64,000 nt of DNA from Nautilus pompilius. Lineage: Eukaryota > Mollusca > Cephalopoda > Nautilida > Nautilidae. Positions 50,305 to 63,276 of the stretch are shown piece after piece. The position numbers and the translations under genes were made by a program. How positions within the stretch are numbered: the first letter of the stretch is position 1; every line of letters begins with the position of its first letter. Under the pieces are notes generated by a model that ran no database searches, had not been told where the DNA came from, and was given only the letters and a program-made list of their open reading frames with translations. The stretch spans positions 1,718,001-1,782,000 of the forward strand of contig JACATO010000306.1 of assembly GCA_018389105.1 (NCBI GenBank), read 5' to 3'.

Positions 50305-53300
50305 TTAGTTTCTTTGCACTTTCTGACTGGCCTGAAGGTTGTGGAGACTCGTATTCTGCAGAGGGCCTACTGCTCTTTCACCTGTTTTGTAGCTGCAGGA
50401 GTCTGCTGCACCTCCTTTTTCATTAATGGTTTCATCAGCAGTGCATCTGAGGACTGTAAGAAAAGAGGAAAGTTGTTAGTGTGGTTTATAAATACACAAG
50501 TAGATGGATGAGTAATGCAAATGTCTCTCTTTACATACCTCTACAAATGAAAACTTAGACACTGTATGAAAAAATAACTGTCTGTCTGTCTGTGAGAGAG
50601 AGAGAGAGCTTCTAAACAGCTGTACATAATGCTTATTAATTGAAACAGTATTCAGATTTCTCAAGTCTTTCCCCCATTATCTTTATTGGGATTCAACATG
50701 AGAAGAGTTGAAAGCTTTTAAATATTTAAAAAAAAAAAAAATTGCAAATTTAACGAAATCTTTAAAATGTTTGTAGACTTGTTGTGTGCCCTGTAGCAGT
50801 AACATGCTGTTGCCAGCCAAAAAACACAGCTACTATGAATGAAACCACAAAAAAAGAGATAAATCTGCTTTTATGCTAATGTGTGTAACATTGAAGAGTT
50901 GGGAAAAGTCATCCAAACAATCTGCTGCTATACTGGAATATGAAGCTGATAGAAATGACCACTGTATATTGAAATACATGCAGAAGTTCAAATAGTGTTG
51001 TATTAATCTTAACAGCTGCCCCTCTTAACTGAAGATGGGTGTTCACAAATTACACATGAGGCCTTGTTTAGTGTGATCTGCTATATACTGTAATACAAGA
51101 CTGAGTCTGGTTACCATTAAATACTAAAATATGAGTTTCCAACTGAGCATTTTATACAGAAATGAGAGATTAGCAGTCAGTTTTTCATTGTATACCAGAA
51201 TATATGAGAGCATTAAAGTTATTTGTTTTTCCTGTTTCTGACATCTCAAAAACACATGACAATTTAAAAGAATCAAACTACAAATTTCAAAGTGTTTCAA
51301 AGCTACCTCAGTCACCTGTTCCTTATACTTCTGCAAGCACTTCCATCCTTATAAAAACAAATAGAACCAATTCATTTCCTAAGCAATAACACATCTCTAG
51401 GATTCAAGTAAATTTTATTTATTTATTTTCTTGTTAGTAGCTCTAGTGAAAAAAAATCAGAAAACATCACTCAATAACCACCTGGTTTTCTTTATCTTGC
51501 TGCTGCTGCTCCTCTAACAAGCTATATATAGTGGTCCTGGATTCCATCTTTTTAAGAAAATTCTGGAGAAAATAATTATAAAAAAAAAAAAAGGTATCCT
51601 GTTACTCGAACTCTTTTCTTGGTGTTAAAAAAACAAAAGCAAACAATTACATCTATTACACTCAGATGATGAGCAATTTAACAAGTCATATAAAAAAATG
51701 CAAAGACAAACAATAAAAACTGAAATGAAATAATTCTCTATTTGGATGTGTCAACTACAAGAAACCACTGAAATCCATATTGCACTGGTATTCTCTTCCC
51801 AATGAAAACGTTTTCTCTGTTACTGTATACACAGGAATATAAGTACTACACCCAGTCTTAAACCTACCTGCCATTTCAGAAATTGATTTTAAATTATGTT
51901 AATTTCTTAGAAAGAAATTTAGAATTTTCAGATCAGTAAAACACTAAATTTGAGTGCTGCACTGATTAATGTTCCTATCAAAACATTCTACCAGATCAAA
52001 ATTTTATTGAAAACTGCCTCTGGAAAACACAGTTCAGGTCTGTGACAAGTAGCAGGCATGTCACAGAGGCCAAACTCACTGAACCCCCTCAACGGCACAC
52101 ATTCTTTTTTGACCAATGTGCCACTAGCTACACATGACGACCCTCAGCAAGACAATTGTGCCTTTGGTGTGAACAACAAGCACCACGATTGGGAAAATTT
52201 ATGAAAAAAGGAAAGTTGTACAGTCCAATGAATCAATTCACAACAGATAGAAGGATACAGATCCCATGAGTTGATGAATCCTACACACACTACTCCAACA
52301 GTCCAGGCTGCTAGAGGTGGTCTCAAGTCCACATTGCAGGGACTTCAGAACAGCTTGACCATCTACTGGGTCAACAGCAGTTTAACTGGTAATAACAAAA
52401 ACTATAAATAAGTTATTCGTCTGATGGGACTTCTGTAACTTTTTGCTTTGTAAGTATGACCAGTGCAAAGTAAAAGAACTGATATAAACAGCTAAAAATC
52501 TGAGAGAGAGGATAATGAAAAACCGACTAATACTAATGCATCCACTTAAGTCTTTTATACAACATTAACAAGTAGATGGCGCCACATTGAACAGACAGTA
52601 AGTGCCATACAACAGTGCTGCCGATTTCATCAGCACTAGGCACATCAGGCTCTGTCATCCTCTGGTGTCTAGACAACTAACATTTTCTTTGCTTACTGAC
52701 TTGCCTTTACCTGAGAGAAAGCAGAAATAGTGCGTGGTGAGCTGACATTTGACTGTGCCATCTGAGTCACCAATGCTTGAGTTATCTGTGCCACAAGTTT
52801 CTTCAGATGGCCCTCTGAAACAAAGATAATGTCTCAAAGTGAGTGTACAAAAAATAAATGATGTAGTAGAACAGATAGATTAAGACACTTTACAATAATA
52901 GTTGATATTTGTTTATTAACTTTCATTTGTTCAGATGTGGGATGAAACTGAAAAACTCACCATGATGGTGAAGAACCATGCCAGGAAAGTATGACAAACT
53001 GAGCTGGTACTACTGACCAACTTAATCATAAATTCTGACAACAGTATATGAACTCACGTACACAGTGTAGCATTCCAAATCTAAACTTACCTAAAATTAT
53101 CTTTTACTGGATACATTCATTGAGAAAACTTTAAAGACTAACTAAGAAAACCTCAATATTTGTGCTCACTTAAACACCAAGGTGCTAATATAGAAGTACT
53201 GGCAAATATCCAATTATTTTCATTGAAATTCATTTAATAATTATGAATATTTAAAACTAGTCATCTACTGAATATTTCTAAAAACAACAACTGAATGGAA

Positions 53301-56300
53301 GATTCAGTGAGAGCAGAACTACACATTAACAGGTGGGTACCTAGCTTGAAAATAAAACATCCTACCAGTTTTCTGTTCGGTGAGGTAGGGATGTAGTAAA
53401 AGTTCTTCTATAGACGGTCGCTCTTTTGGATCTCGTCTCAGACAGCTCTTAAAAAAACAAACAACAAAAACAGGTAACCTTACAGGTGTATTACAACTTA
53501 TTAATGCAAGTTAATAAAATTAGCGAAGTCTACTGGTTACCCAGTTAACAGCTTCTCCAACCTTTAATAAAGTTCTTGAAAAATTAACATTAGGATGGGA
53601 GATTCTGTAGGTTGTTTTGTATTTTATTTTAAATTTTACATTGATAAATTTGTATCAAAGGAGGTTATTTGCAATACATGATCTTAAAAGCAAAAGTCTG
53701 AAACATTGTGATAATGGTTAGAAGAGTACTAAGTAAAAACAATGATACACAACACTTGTTATGGATAAATGGTAGTGCTTTTATTACCTTCCTTTTCAAC
53801 TGCTAACAGATTTCCACAACACCTTTGCTACTTGTTCACTCAACACTAAACTCAATTTATTATCTTCTCAAGCAAATTGTGGCTTTTACAAAACAAAATT
53901 AAAATTATTGTAACTGTGCATGTGAAAAAGAATGATTTCAAGGAAGCTAGACTTGATCTTTAGAGGTTACTGTCAAGATTAAAAAATTTGGTAAATAAAT
54001 AAATGCCAGTAATATCATAGCTTTAGCACATCACATTTCAGTTGATACTAATCTGAAATCTTTGCCCTCACCTCAAACCAAGTACATTTAAAATTTCATT
54101 TTATCTCATTTAGATTTGATTAGTGTTGAGTTCAGCTGTAAAATGAGTGGATGAAAGCAGAGATGTCTAGGCTTCACATCAGCATAAAACTACTTATGCT
54201 CTCAGATATCTCGCTGCATCATTAAAAAGCAGGTGCAAGCCCTTACCCTTAAAACTTCTGACAGGTGCATGTCGGCAACAGGTGGGAAGTCAATGGGTAC
54301 TTTGTTGTTGATGATGGTTAGGAGCTTGTTCATGTTGTTAGGCAGATGTTGGAAGGGAGTCTTTCCATGCACCATGTTGTACAGAATACAGCCCAATGAC
54401 CAGACATCAGACTTTACACCAAGCTTGATGAGAAAAACACAACCATGAATAAAAGTAAATTTACCAGCAAAATAAACCACTAACTCATGCATGACACAAT
54501 ACAAGTTGCTTTGAGTCTATTTACAGATTACTTGTGTGCATATTAAGAGAGTTCATCTCTGAATAACTGAAAAGGGGCCAGCCATTTTAGAACTTTCCAT
54601 TTATTTTGCATAAATCATTCCTGAAACTTTCTATATCATATTTGGAATCACTCTTTAAGGTTTATGTATAGTCTCAGTAGAATGTAATGGGGCATTTATC
54701 AAAAACTGCAACAGTTTCATAGCTTAACCTTACTTCCTCAGTGCTTATTACACAGTAAAAATTAAGCAAACCATGTGTTCTGAGAGATGATGCTAAAGTA
54801 AACAACTCAGAAACAAGCTGACTGTCAAAACTAACAAAACAAGCAGAAAGAGGAATAGTTCTCTGCATTAACAAAAATTAAAGGTAAATTAGTTGTTGAT
54901 CACCTGAATAATCTAACTTTTTTTTGTTTTCTTTTGGACACCTACCTGATGTGATGCCACTGGAAGCACCTGTCACAAGTCTGAGGTGTTAACTTGCTAT
55001 ATTTTACCCATCAAAAAATTTCTAAAAATTCTACACCTGTGCATAGTGAGATTCGTTTGCAATGAAAAAGAAGCTTGGGTTAGCTATATAAATTTCAGAC
55101 TTCCGTTGTTTTTTTTTTCTAAAATACAGGCAAACTAAACAAAAACAAGACAAAACATTTGAAAACCTATTATAAAACAAACAAGCTATTTGCCCTTAGA
55201 ACATCATGGGCACAACAGATAATTTAAGAAACCTTCACAATATTGGTTGAGATTTCAGCAGTTCATTTCCAGTATGGAGAAAACATGGGAAATCTTTGGT
55301 TACTAAGTCTAAAACTGGCTGTCAAACATGATAGCCATGGTACAGACCACAATTTAGTACAAAAGAGCTGAGATTTATAAAATCATACCAAGACAGTACT
55401 TATTTGACTAAACTGATAACTGTCTGAAAGAGATAACATGGCCATCAGCTTCTTCCCCAAATTGTAGACTTCAACCAAATATTGAGCAACACTGATGGAA
55501 AACTACAAACCAAAAGTCAGTTTTTAGCCTAACTGAATCCTGGAACTTAAAAACGATCAACCAAGTCAGTTTCATTTTGTTGCTTTGCTCATAGTAAATG
55601 TCATCTAAAAATATACTGCACAAATTATTCTTATAAGGATCTATTTTTGTAGTAATGATAATAAGCAGACCTTGAACTGGGGACAAGCTTTGCCACTGTT
55701 GTCTGTATTTGATTCACCCTGGTAGTCAATGATGGCCTCTGGGCTCATGTAGTTCAGTGTGCCCATCTGGCAGCCTCGGATCACACTGGTTCGATCCTGC
55801 GGTATAGCATCAGCAATCCCAAAGTCTATCAGCTTCAAGCTACCATCAACAATGATGAAATTAGCTGGCTTCAAATCTGAGTGGACAATACCTGCAAAAT
55901 ATCACTCTTTTCATCAACTTACATGGCTCATCATGCAAATAAGAGATCCAGATCTGACCTGATAATCCAGACAGACAGAAAACTGTCAGTTTTTAACTAT
56001 CTCAAGGCCATGTCTGCACTCTTTTATAAGTTATACAGCATTTTTATCAAATTAATTTCATGGATCCTAATATTTTTATGGCAGCAAGCTCTCACAGCAA
56101 TTTCAATAAATTATGCTAAAGAATATGTAAAATAAGATTACTTATTTCAACAACATTAAAACTGTGAACTTGTAATGTAATTTTATATTCAATTTTTATA
56201 TACATGTATAATCACACCATATAAAACTTGTGGTTAATAAAGATAAACCAGATATTTTATTACATTTTATTATTCCCTTGTTATTCATGTACTTTATTTG

Positions 56301-59300
56301 TGCTTTAGATAAGTATAAGAGTAAAATTACCATTTATCAAAAAAACTCAATCCAACAAAAAGCAGCTTGGTCCTGACCCCTTTCATTATAAGATTTTGTT
56401 GTAGATTCTCAATATGTTAATAGAGAAAAGTTGATCAAAGACGTGCACTATGTCACATGATAGATCACCAATAAAATATAGAAAAATGTATACTTTTAGT
56501 AGTAGACTTCTGCCATTACACAACTTCTAGCCACAAATCAAGTAACACAAACCTAACAGTTGAAAGACTACATTTAGCTGAAACTAAAAAAAAACATAGC
56601 CACGGAATTTTCCAGCTCATTTAAATAAAAGTGTTTTGCACCAAGAAAGCTATTTAATTTAATAGTTTTTAATTTTTCATGGTATAATACTGAGTTGTTT
56701 TCTTTCTAATAAGACAACACATTTTAAAAATAAACAAACAAAAATGGGGAAGTGAAATAAACTTTTTTCATTGATATGCTTATCTAAAGATCAGTGAAAT
56801 AAAACATAAATGAAAAACTTTCAGTTGAGACCAATGGCCAACAAAGATTCAAAAGACAAAAAGATACTCCCTAAAGTACACATAAAACCCTATACTAAAT
56901 ATCCTAGACACAGAAATTTAAATAGGAATATTGGAGTTGAGGATACATTTTATCAAAATTATTACAAGTCTGCAGTCACATGCCACCTGATCAAAAGATA
57001 CTTTTTGCAGTAGGTCAGTTAAGTTGTTTCAAATTTTAATGGTTCACAGTCAGCCATAAGATGTGATGTCAAAAACAACAAACGTCATTCCCATTTATAC
57101 AGATGCTCATGAGGAATGGGTGATCAGAGAAATGGCCCAACACAACAGGGGCTAGTAGTCATTGCATTGCACACCAAATTCAACATCACTTGCTGCCAGT
57201 CAGAAGAACTCTGGTATCCAGACAAAATAAAAAAGCAGCAATCATCATCAGGCTGGATTATGCATGATACTTGTTTGGTGATTATTCTTTGAGCAACTAT
57301 CATCCCTATACTCAGCTTAGGCTGAGCATGGTACCATGATCATTGGACAAAAAATTAGCAGCAACAGATTATGCATACAATGCTGCTGCCAGTGTTGTTC
57401 AGTACAAAAATCAAAGTAGCAGAGACAAAAGTGTGAAGATCATGGCTGACAGCAACAGGTCTATCCCACCTCCGTTCATCATCTTTTATCGATAAATAGA
57501 TGCCACCAGGGTTCATATTTCAGGATGACAATGCCAAACCACCCAGTGTTTGGTAGGGCACCTAATAAGTATTAACATCAACTTTAGTACAGAATTAAAT
57601 TGTAGACTATGCAATTACATTGTGTGAAACTAACTTTTGTTTGATCTCTTGGTCTGCCTTTATGTTGATGCAGGTTTCAAATTACTGAAGTTGTTGTGTC
57701 ATGCACCAAAGAGGATTGGTCTCAACGTAGGAGACAACCCTAGTGAAGGAGTTAGTGCCATGGACAGAATAGCCTATTGTGCACCATGAGGGGGCCTAGC
57801 ACTTCTGGTTTTAGCAGGGAAATCCTTACTAGAAGTCTTCATATTTTTAGATGTGGGAACAAAGCAGGGAGCCTGGAAAAAAACTCAAGCAGCTGGTTAG
57901 TGAAAAAAAATCACGCCAGGGAGGTCTGTCAAACCAAGATGACCTCCAGCTTGGGATCAAACCCTAACCTTCAGCCCTGGTAGTCTAACCCCCAGGCCAC
58001 CACCAGCTACCCACAGTAATACAAATAAACTAGCCCCTCCAAATCCAACAAAATGAAAAATGTTTACTTTAATTCACTACTTAGCAGTGTAAAGAAGCCT
58101 GTCGTACATAGCCTGTAGCCAACAACTTGAAAAAAAAAATTTGAAAACTGGGTTAAAATTTAATTTTCACAAACTAAATTCAAATGCTGTGATTCATCAC
58201 AAACATGTCCATGAGACAATCATCTTTACAGCCATGTTCCATATATATATGTTTGAGAAAGTTTACTAAATCCATGTTTCATTCTGCTCTGATATAGATA
58301 ATTATTCACCCTGATCACCAGAACAAATGATAAACATGCTAAAGAAGTCTGGCCAATCATATCAGTTATTAGTCTCGCCTATCCAACCTGTTATATGGTG
58401 GCTGTTCAAATAAAACAGAGGTGTAGTAGTAGTAAGATCCTAGGATATACGGTTATAAAAACAGGTGTCAGACACAGATTTACCTTCTCTATGTAACGCC
58501 TGCACAGCTCTTAACATCTCTGCCCAATAAAACTTTACCATTTCTTCAGGAATCCTCTCTTTTTTGGTACGTTTTTTAAATAATGTAGCCAAGTCTGTAT
58601 TTCCACACTCCATTACCACATACAAGCAATTTTCATGTTCATTATGCTCACTGCAAAAAAATAAAAACTTGACATGTCTGCTTTAAATCAACAATTTTTT
58701 TTTGTGTGCTGCTAAGACAGCAAAGATAAATAATGCTCACTGCAGTCTGTCAGCATCATAAGTTATTTTAAAAAATGATAAGCAGCACCAACCCCCAATA
58801 CAAGAACAACCAAAATGAAGAAAACTTGATAAATATGACAAGCTGAAGATTGTACAATATTTTTTTTGAGTTCCAGGGATTTTTATTCATGTATCAATAC
58901 ATAATATACATTGTGGACTCACTAACAAAATATTTTATTTAAAAAAAATAATAATGTACTGGTGTGGGTAGCTGCTTATGTAAGTATTTGACTGTTAGAA
59001 AATCCATCATGTAAACAAATTTTAAAATTTAATTGTAAAACATTTTAAAACTGAGATATTCTCCTATGCATCAAATTATTTTATTATTAAGTCTCCACAA
59101 TTATGGTCACAAATGAAGGTAGTGAGAGAGAAATCACATTTATTACTTAAAATACTTACAAATCATGCATCTTAATAACTTTGTCACTATACTGCAGTCT
59201 TTGCAGCAATGTAATTTCATTAGTGTATCCTTTGATAATCTCTTCACTGACTCCATCCAAGTCCACCAGCTTCACAGCCAGTACGTTGTTTTTCTGGTCC

Positions 59301-61987
59301 AGAACTTGATACACCTGTTTGAGCAGTTTACATTCAATTAGACAAAGTAAAACATGGTAAGTTTATCCTTTCAGACTATAACCTGATTTAAATCCTTTCA
59401 AAACAATTTCGCTAACATTATTTATGGTGGTTACTTATCCTTGAATAAAAACTTAACTTTACATAGATCAGCCACATCATTCCAACATTAACCTTCCATA
59501 TATTCTTTCAGTTTTTATCTTACTTACATCCAGTCTAGAAGCACTAGTTTGTGTTTTGTTAAGCTGGCTGTATATTTAGTTAACACACTTGTAATGTAAA
59601 ATATGTAGTGGTAAATGAATTTGTCATTACAATGGGTTTATTAATGAGGAGAAATACTGTCACAAAACCTCCAGCTCAACATGTAGTGAGTAATAAATCT
59701 GAAGGGTAGTGAAATGCAAATGCATCCCAAGAAATACACAGAAGGTTAAGAGAGTAAAGTGGAAATTAAAGTTTGAAATCAATGAAAACTTAAGCTGATC
59801 TACAGAACATTGTGGAAGGGAAAAAAGATTACATTAAATATGCTGTTTATCACCAGCTTTATAAAAGCTGAAAACCTTTTAATCTTTCTATTTCTCACAC
59901 AAAGTGTGATGGAATTGCCATTTGGAATACAAGTTTATTTACCACACAGCCAATAAATATATTTTCTTCTCAATCAAGTATTGAATTCTCTCTGGAAATG
60001 CCAAAATTCAACCCAACATACTGAATGCCACTGGTAGATCAAAAGTAATAAACCAAAATCTTCTGCAATTCACCTTATTCTGCATGTGCAGATTTAAATC
60101 AAATACATGACATTTTTCCAAATTCTATTGCTCCATAAAAGTATATAACCTTATTATCTACTGATCTACTGTAGTGTATATGCATTATTCAAGTTTCTCC
60201 AAAAACTTGTTTTTTTTTTAAATTATTTTTTTTTTTTTTTTTTTTTTTTTTTACATTTATTGGATTTCAGAATTCTACTTCAGTACATAAAAACTATACA
60301 GCTTTTCAAAAACTCTTTTCCAAGGTCCAAGGTAAATTATTAATTTCCTTGTTTTTAACATACTACCATAGCAGATAATTCAAAGCACAAAGAAGATTAA
60401 TGTTGCTCAGAATGCAGTAGTTCACTGAAACACTTAGATAACTGCAGAAGGATAAATACTGAGATATCTTATCCAATATTGTACCACCTTGTCAATTTCA
60501 CATCATGAGAGAACTTACCAGCCTGCTGTGGCTGAAGGCCACCTCCTATACTATTTAGTAAGAGATTCACCAGTTCAAGCTGAAGTTAGAAGTGCCAGGC
60601 CGACACAATTCAGAGAAATAGCAACACCTGTTAGCAGTAACCATGGTACAATGTGACTTTATCAGCTATCTAGTTGTAAACAATGATCATAGAGGACACG
60701 TAATCTTTTAATCCTAGCCTAATTAATTTTCCAACTTAATCATATATATATATATATATATTAAAAAAGCAACATTTTTGTGCAGATGGATAAATCACTC
60801 CTGTACACACACAAACTATCATTTGTATGTTATATTTCTGAAAGAAATATTAATTAAAGAAAAAAAAAACAAACTCACTTTACTTGTTCCACCCCGTCCA
60901 ACCATTTTTAACACCATATATGGCTGGCCATTTACAATGATAGATTTGGTTGGTTTCTGAATTGAAGATACAATTAAAACACACTATTGATGATTTTTGT
61001 CAGAAATTGCATTCACCACACACATTGATAACAATTCAATAAACAGAAGAAACCAAAAACAATGAAGTATTGTCATAACCAGAATATCAACCAAACAGAG
61101 TAAAAGGGTGTTGAAAGAGTCTTAAATTTATAGGAAGACAAAAAAAATTATTTAGACATGTGATATGCACGTTTCTTTTGTCTTGATTTATGCTAGTTTG
61201 TTTTTTTAAGACAATAAAATCAGTACAGTAAATTGGTTATATTCTGGGTGTTAACAGCTTTGTCAGAGTCAAGTAGTGAGGTTTTCAGCAGTAAAATTTT
61301 CTGTTTACATGAGTAAATTTGATAAAAAGGACTTACCTGACCAGATAGTGTTTCAGTGGGTGGACATTTGGTACATGAAGCTGATTGTGGTAGGCAGTCC
61401 TGACATCTGACAGAAAAGAGAGACAAGAGATTCAACATATAACCTGCTTTTCAGGGAAAGAAACTATAAAAGTTAACTGTTAGCAAGGCTACAAAAGACT
61501 GATGCATGGTTTCTTGAATCTAGAATTTTGAAATTTTACATTGTTACTTAAGCATAAAAAAAACTTGCAATTGTAACAAAACAAATAAAATATAAAATAA
61601 AATACAAGAGCAAGTTGAGTGCATACTTGTACTTTGTCTTCTTTTCTTGAGTAGTAACTTTTCTGTGTGCTTTCTGATTATCCAAGCTAACTGGACAAAG
61701 AAAGTTTCTGGTAGATTTCATTGCATCACTGCTTAATGATAAATGTTTATCCCTTTCATAGCAACTGAGAGAACTGTCTTGGTTTGGCAGGTCAGTACCA
61801 AGCTGTGTCAGACATGCTTGGTCACCCACACTTAGTTTTGATTTGCTCTGCTCTCTATTTACACATTTGTTTGAAGTAGAATGCTTGTCCTCCTCACTCT
61901 TGGCTAATCTGCCATGCCTAGTCTCCTGCTGACTTGTTCTGTGTACATATAACAACTGACTGCTCCTGTCTGAAGCTGCTGCTGCTT
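50305..61987 (-). CDS. TTK: TTK/MPS1 dual-specificity spindle checkpoint kinase, 5' end outside window
   Basis: Twelve - strand exons: 61987-61627, 61406-61337, 60956-60879, 59314-59160, 58650-58484, 55891-55671, 54423-54247, 53447-53366, 52814-52711, 51562-51482, 50453-50382 and 50331-50305. They join in phase to 530 residues and a TAA. The first exon starts two bases short of a codon, so earlier exons with the TPR domain lie beyond 64000. TTK works at kinetochores, phosphorylates KNL1 and recruits the spindle checkpoint. Exon 1 here is a polar, probably disordered linker. Exon 2 is Cys-rich (CQDCLPQ...CTKCPP). The kinase domain follows. After it, [18 protein letters not shown] resembles the conserved TTK C-terminal extension. 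The last three exons give a Lys/Gln-rich tail ending ASQKVQRN, and that terminal exon is the least certain. Confidence 0.94.
53366..60956 (-). CDS. TTK: TTK kinase domain exons
   Basis: The Gly loop is [14 protein letters not shown], spanning the 60879/59314 junction. The ATP-anchoring Lys is in [10 protein letters not shown]. The hinge reads [11 protein letters not shown], with the Met gatekeeper position and ECGN as in human TTK. The catalytic loop is [11 protein letters not shown], with HSD in place of the usual HRD, also true of human TTK. The metal-binding motif is LIDFGIAD. The activation segment [19 protein letters not shown] parallels human TSVVKDSQVGTVNYMPPEA. Then come [20 protein letters not shown] and [20 protein letters not shown]. 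All key residues are present, so the kinase looks intact. The 55671 donor (aag|gtctgc) and the 54423 acceptor (catcaag) are weak, but the frame is unbroken across them. Confidence 0.95.
57060..57590 (+). mobile_element. Degenerate Tc1-like transposon relic in TTK intron
   Basis: Scattered + strand peptides in broken frames read [20 protein letters not shown], where the DNA-binding to catalytic linker of Tc1 transposases would be, and [17 protein letters not shown] (about 57500-57550), like the FQQDNAxPH motif at the second catalytic Asp. The spacing suits a shortened Tc1-like element. Stops are frequent and no terminal repeats were identified, so the limits are approximate. It lies in the 2.6 kb intron between the exons at 58484 and 55891. 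Confidence 0.45.
57721..58013 (-). mobile_element. tRNA-derived SINE copy (family A), best preserved
   Basis: On the - strand the head reads gtagctggtggtggcctggg (A-box region) and gttagggtttgatcccaagc (B-box region, close to GGTTCGANNCC), then a T-rich spacer. The body has ttcccacatctaaaaatatg, ctagtaaggatttccctgct, agaagtgctaggccccctca and ctccttcactagggttgtct. It is about 290 bp long and lies in the same TTK intron as the Tc1 relic. The copies at 43999-44231, 21690-21880 and 19444-19690 share these blocks. Confidence 0.8.
60204..60252. repeat. Poly(T) tract
   Basis: An almost pure T tract, interrupted by aaatta, lies in the intron between TTK exons at 60879 and 59314. Read on the - strand it is an A-run that could mark the tail of an old retroposed insertion, but no body was recognised beside it. 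Confidence 0.7.
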
Positions 61988-62948
61988 CTGTAACAGAAAG
62001 AGGCTACAACTAAATTGATATAGATGATAATACAATGCTAAAATACCTGTTTACTAGAGACAGCTGCATCAACAAACTGGTTTCAATAACTTAGTTGTGC
62101 ATTAGGAGCAAGGGAAGGGGAATGCCTCACCACAATTCAATCATCTTGTTCTGTCTTGCATGGCTAGCATTACTGTAGGCTACATACACACATCAGTTTC
62201 AGACATTTAAGTTTGGATAGATAAAAATGTATCAACCATATTTACATAATACACTACCAAATTTGCATTATTGGGAAAATGGAAACTCATAAAAATATAT
62301 ATTTTTTTTTAAAAAAGCTGTTCCAGTGACAAATCTAGACTTAAATAATTTGAGAAATCAATTGAAATAAAGCAGATTACAAAGTTCATTAATAGAAATA
62401 GCAAAATAATATATACATATGTAAATATCTTTTTTCTTTTAAATTAGAAACTTGCTATAGAAAATATCAAGGCTGATTTACCAAGATTAATTTTTTGCAG
62501 TAATTCATACATTAGATAAAAATGAAAATGACCAAATATTTAGAGAAACTAGCAAAAAATATTTTTTTGGGTCATGAATTATCATCAAATGTGGATTCTC
62601 TAGGCAACTTGTCAACAGATGAATCACATTGTATGGAGCAAAAGGTATTGGTTTATTCCATATTGGATTTCTTTTAATAGAATTTTCTGTTTAAAAAACT
62701 TCACATGAACTCACATCTAATTCTAGTTTAACTAATCTTAAACAAAAGTAAAAATGGTGCATCAAACACCCTTTCCGTCAGTTTTTTTGCTGTCCCTACT
62801 CTGAAAGTTTTCCATTAGTGAAAAAAACACTAACAGTAAAATCTTAGGCAATTTGAAGCTGGTTTAGGTGGGCTACCATGCGTTTGAAAATTTTGACTGC
62901 AAGTTTGTTGAATTCGGCAGGCTTAAAAGGTAATATGCAAATCCATAC
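61988..62948 (-). other. TTK intron upstream of the first visible exon
   Basis: AT-rich sequence on the 5' side of the exon that ends at 61987. I searched the - strand for the TTK TPR domain and other N-terminal sequence and saw none, so the intron probably continues beyond the window. Confidence 0.55.
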
Positions 62949-63276
62949 TGTTAGGGAAATCCAAAAATTTCCCCAAAAAATCCCTTCGTTTTGGGAGAAC
63001 TGGAAACTGACCAATCAGGTGAAGATTTCGGCCGGACTGTTCCATTACATTCAGGTAAAGTGGAACGTTCCAGATTTCTGTCGGACTGTTCCACTACACA
63101 CTGAAACTCTCATCCTGATTGGTTCATTTCGTTTCCTGACCTTGCGATTGTTCTGCAAGAGAATCCCAAGGTCATGAGGTTTACGATATAAAACCGCTGT
63201 TTTCTCTCCTTGGGACGCCTTGTGTTGGAGCACAATAGACTATCCGCACACCGGAGTCTTCATCTCTACCGGGACA
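62949..63276 (+). mobile_element. Promoter-like block, possible solo LTR fossil
   Basis: A GC-richer block starting TGTTAGGG and ending ...GGGACA holds, in order on the + strand: ccaat at 63011, a direct repeat (cggactgttcca at 63033 and 63082, 49 bp apart), a perfect palindrome tggaacgttcca at 63061-63072, inverted CCAAT (attgg, 63118), and a TATA box (gatataaaa, 63185). Paired enhancer repeats, CCAAT and TATA in about 330 bp bounded by TG...CA are usual for a retroelement LTR. No flanking target duplication or internal retroelement sequence was found, so it may instead be a host or cryptic promoter. As an LTR it would be a solo fossil. Confidence 0.35.

Noticed and set aside
52030-52370. 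Less AT-rich segment in a TTK intron considered as a Tc1 relic
   Set aside because: No frame gives the DESRF, GGGS or QDN motifs in order, and the resemblance was too loose.
57940-58013. tRNA-like head at the right end of the SINE, considered as a tRNA gene
   Set aside because: Only the internal promoter boxes are kept. The acceptor stem does not pair and the sequence continues into the SINE body.
62740-62790. Possible - strand TTK exon after a ctttcag acceptor
   Set aside because: No donor follows in a usable position and the frame does not resemble TTK.
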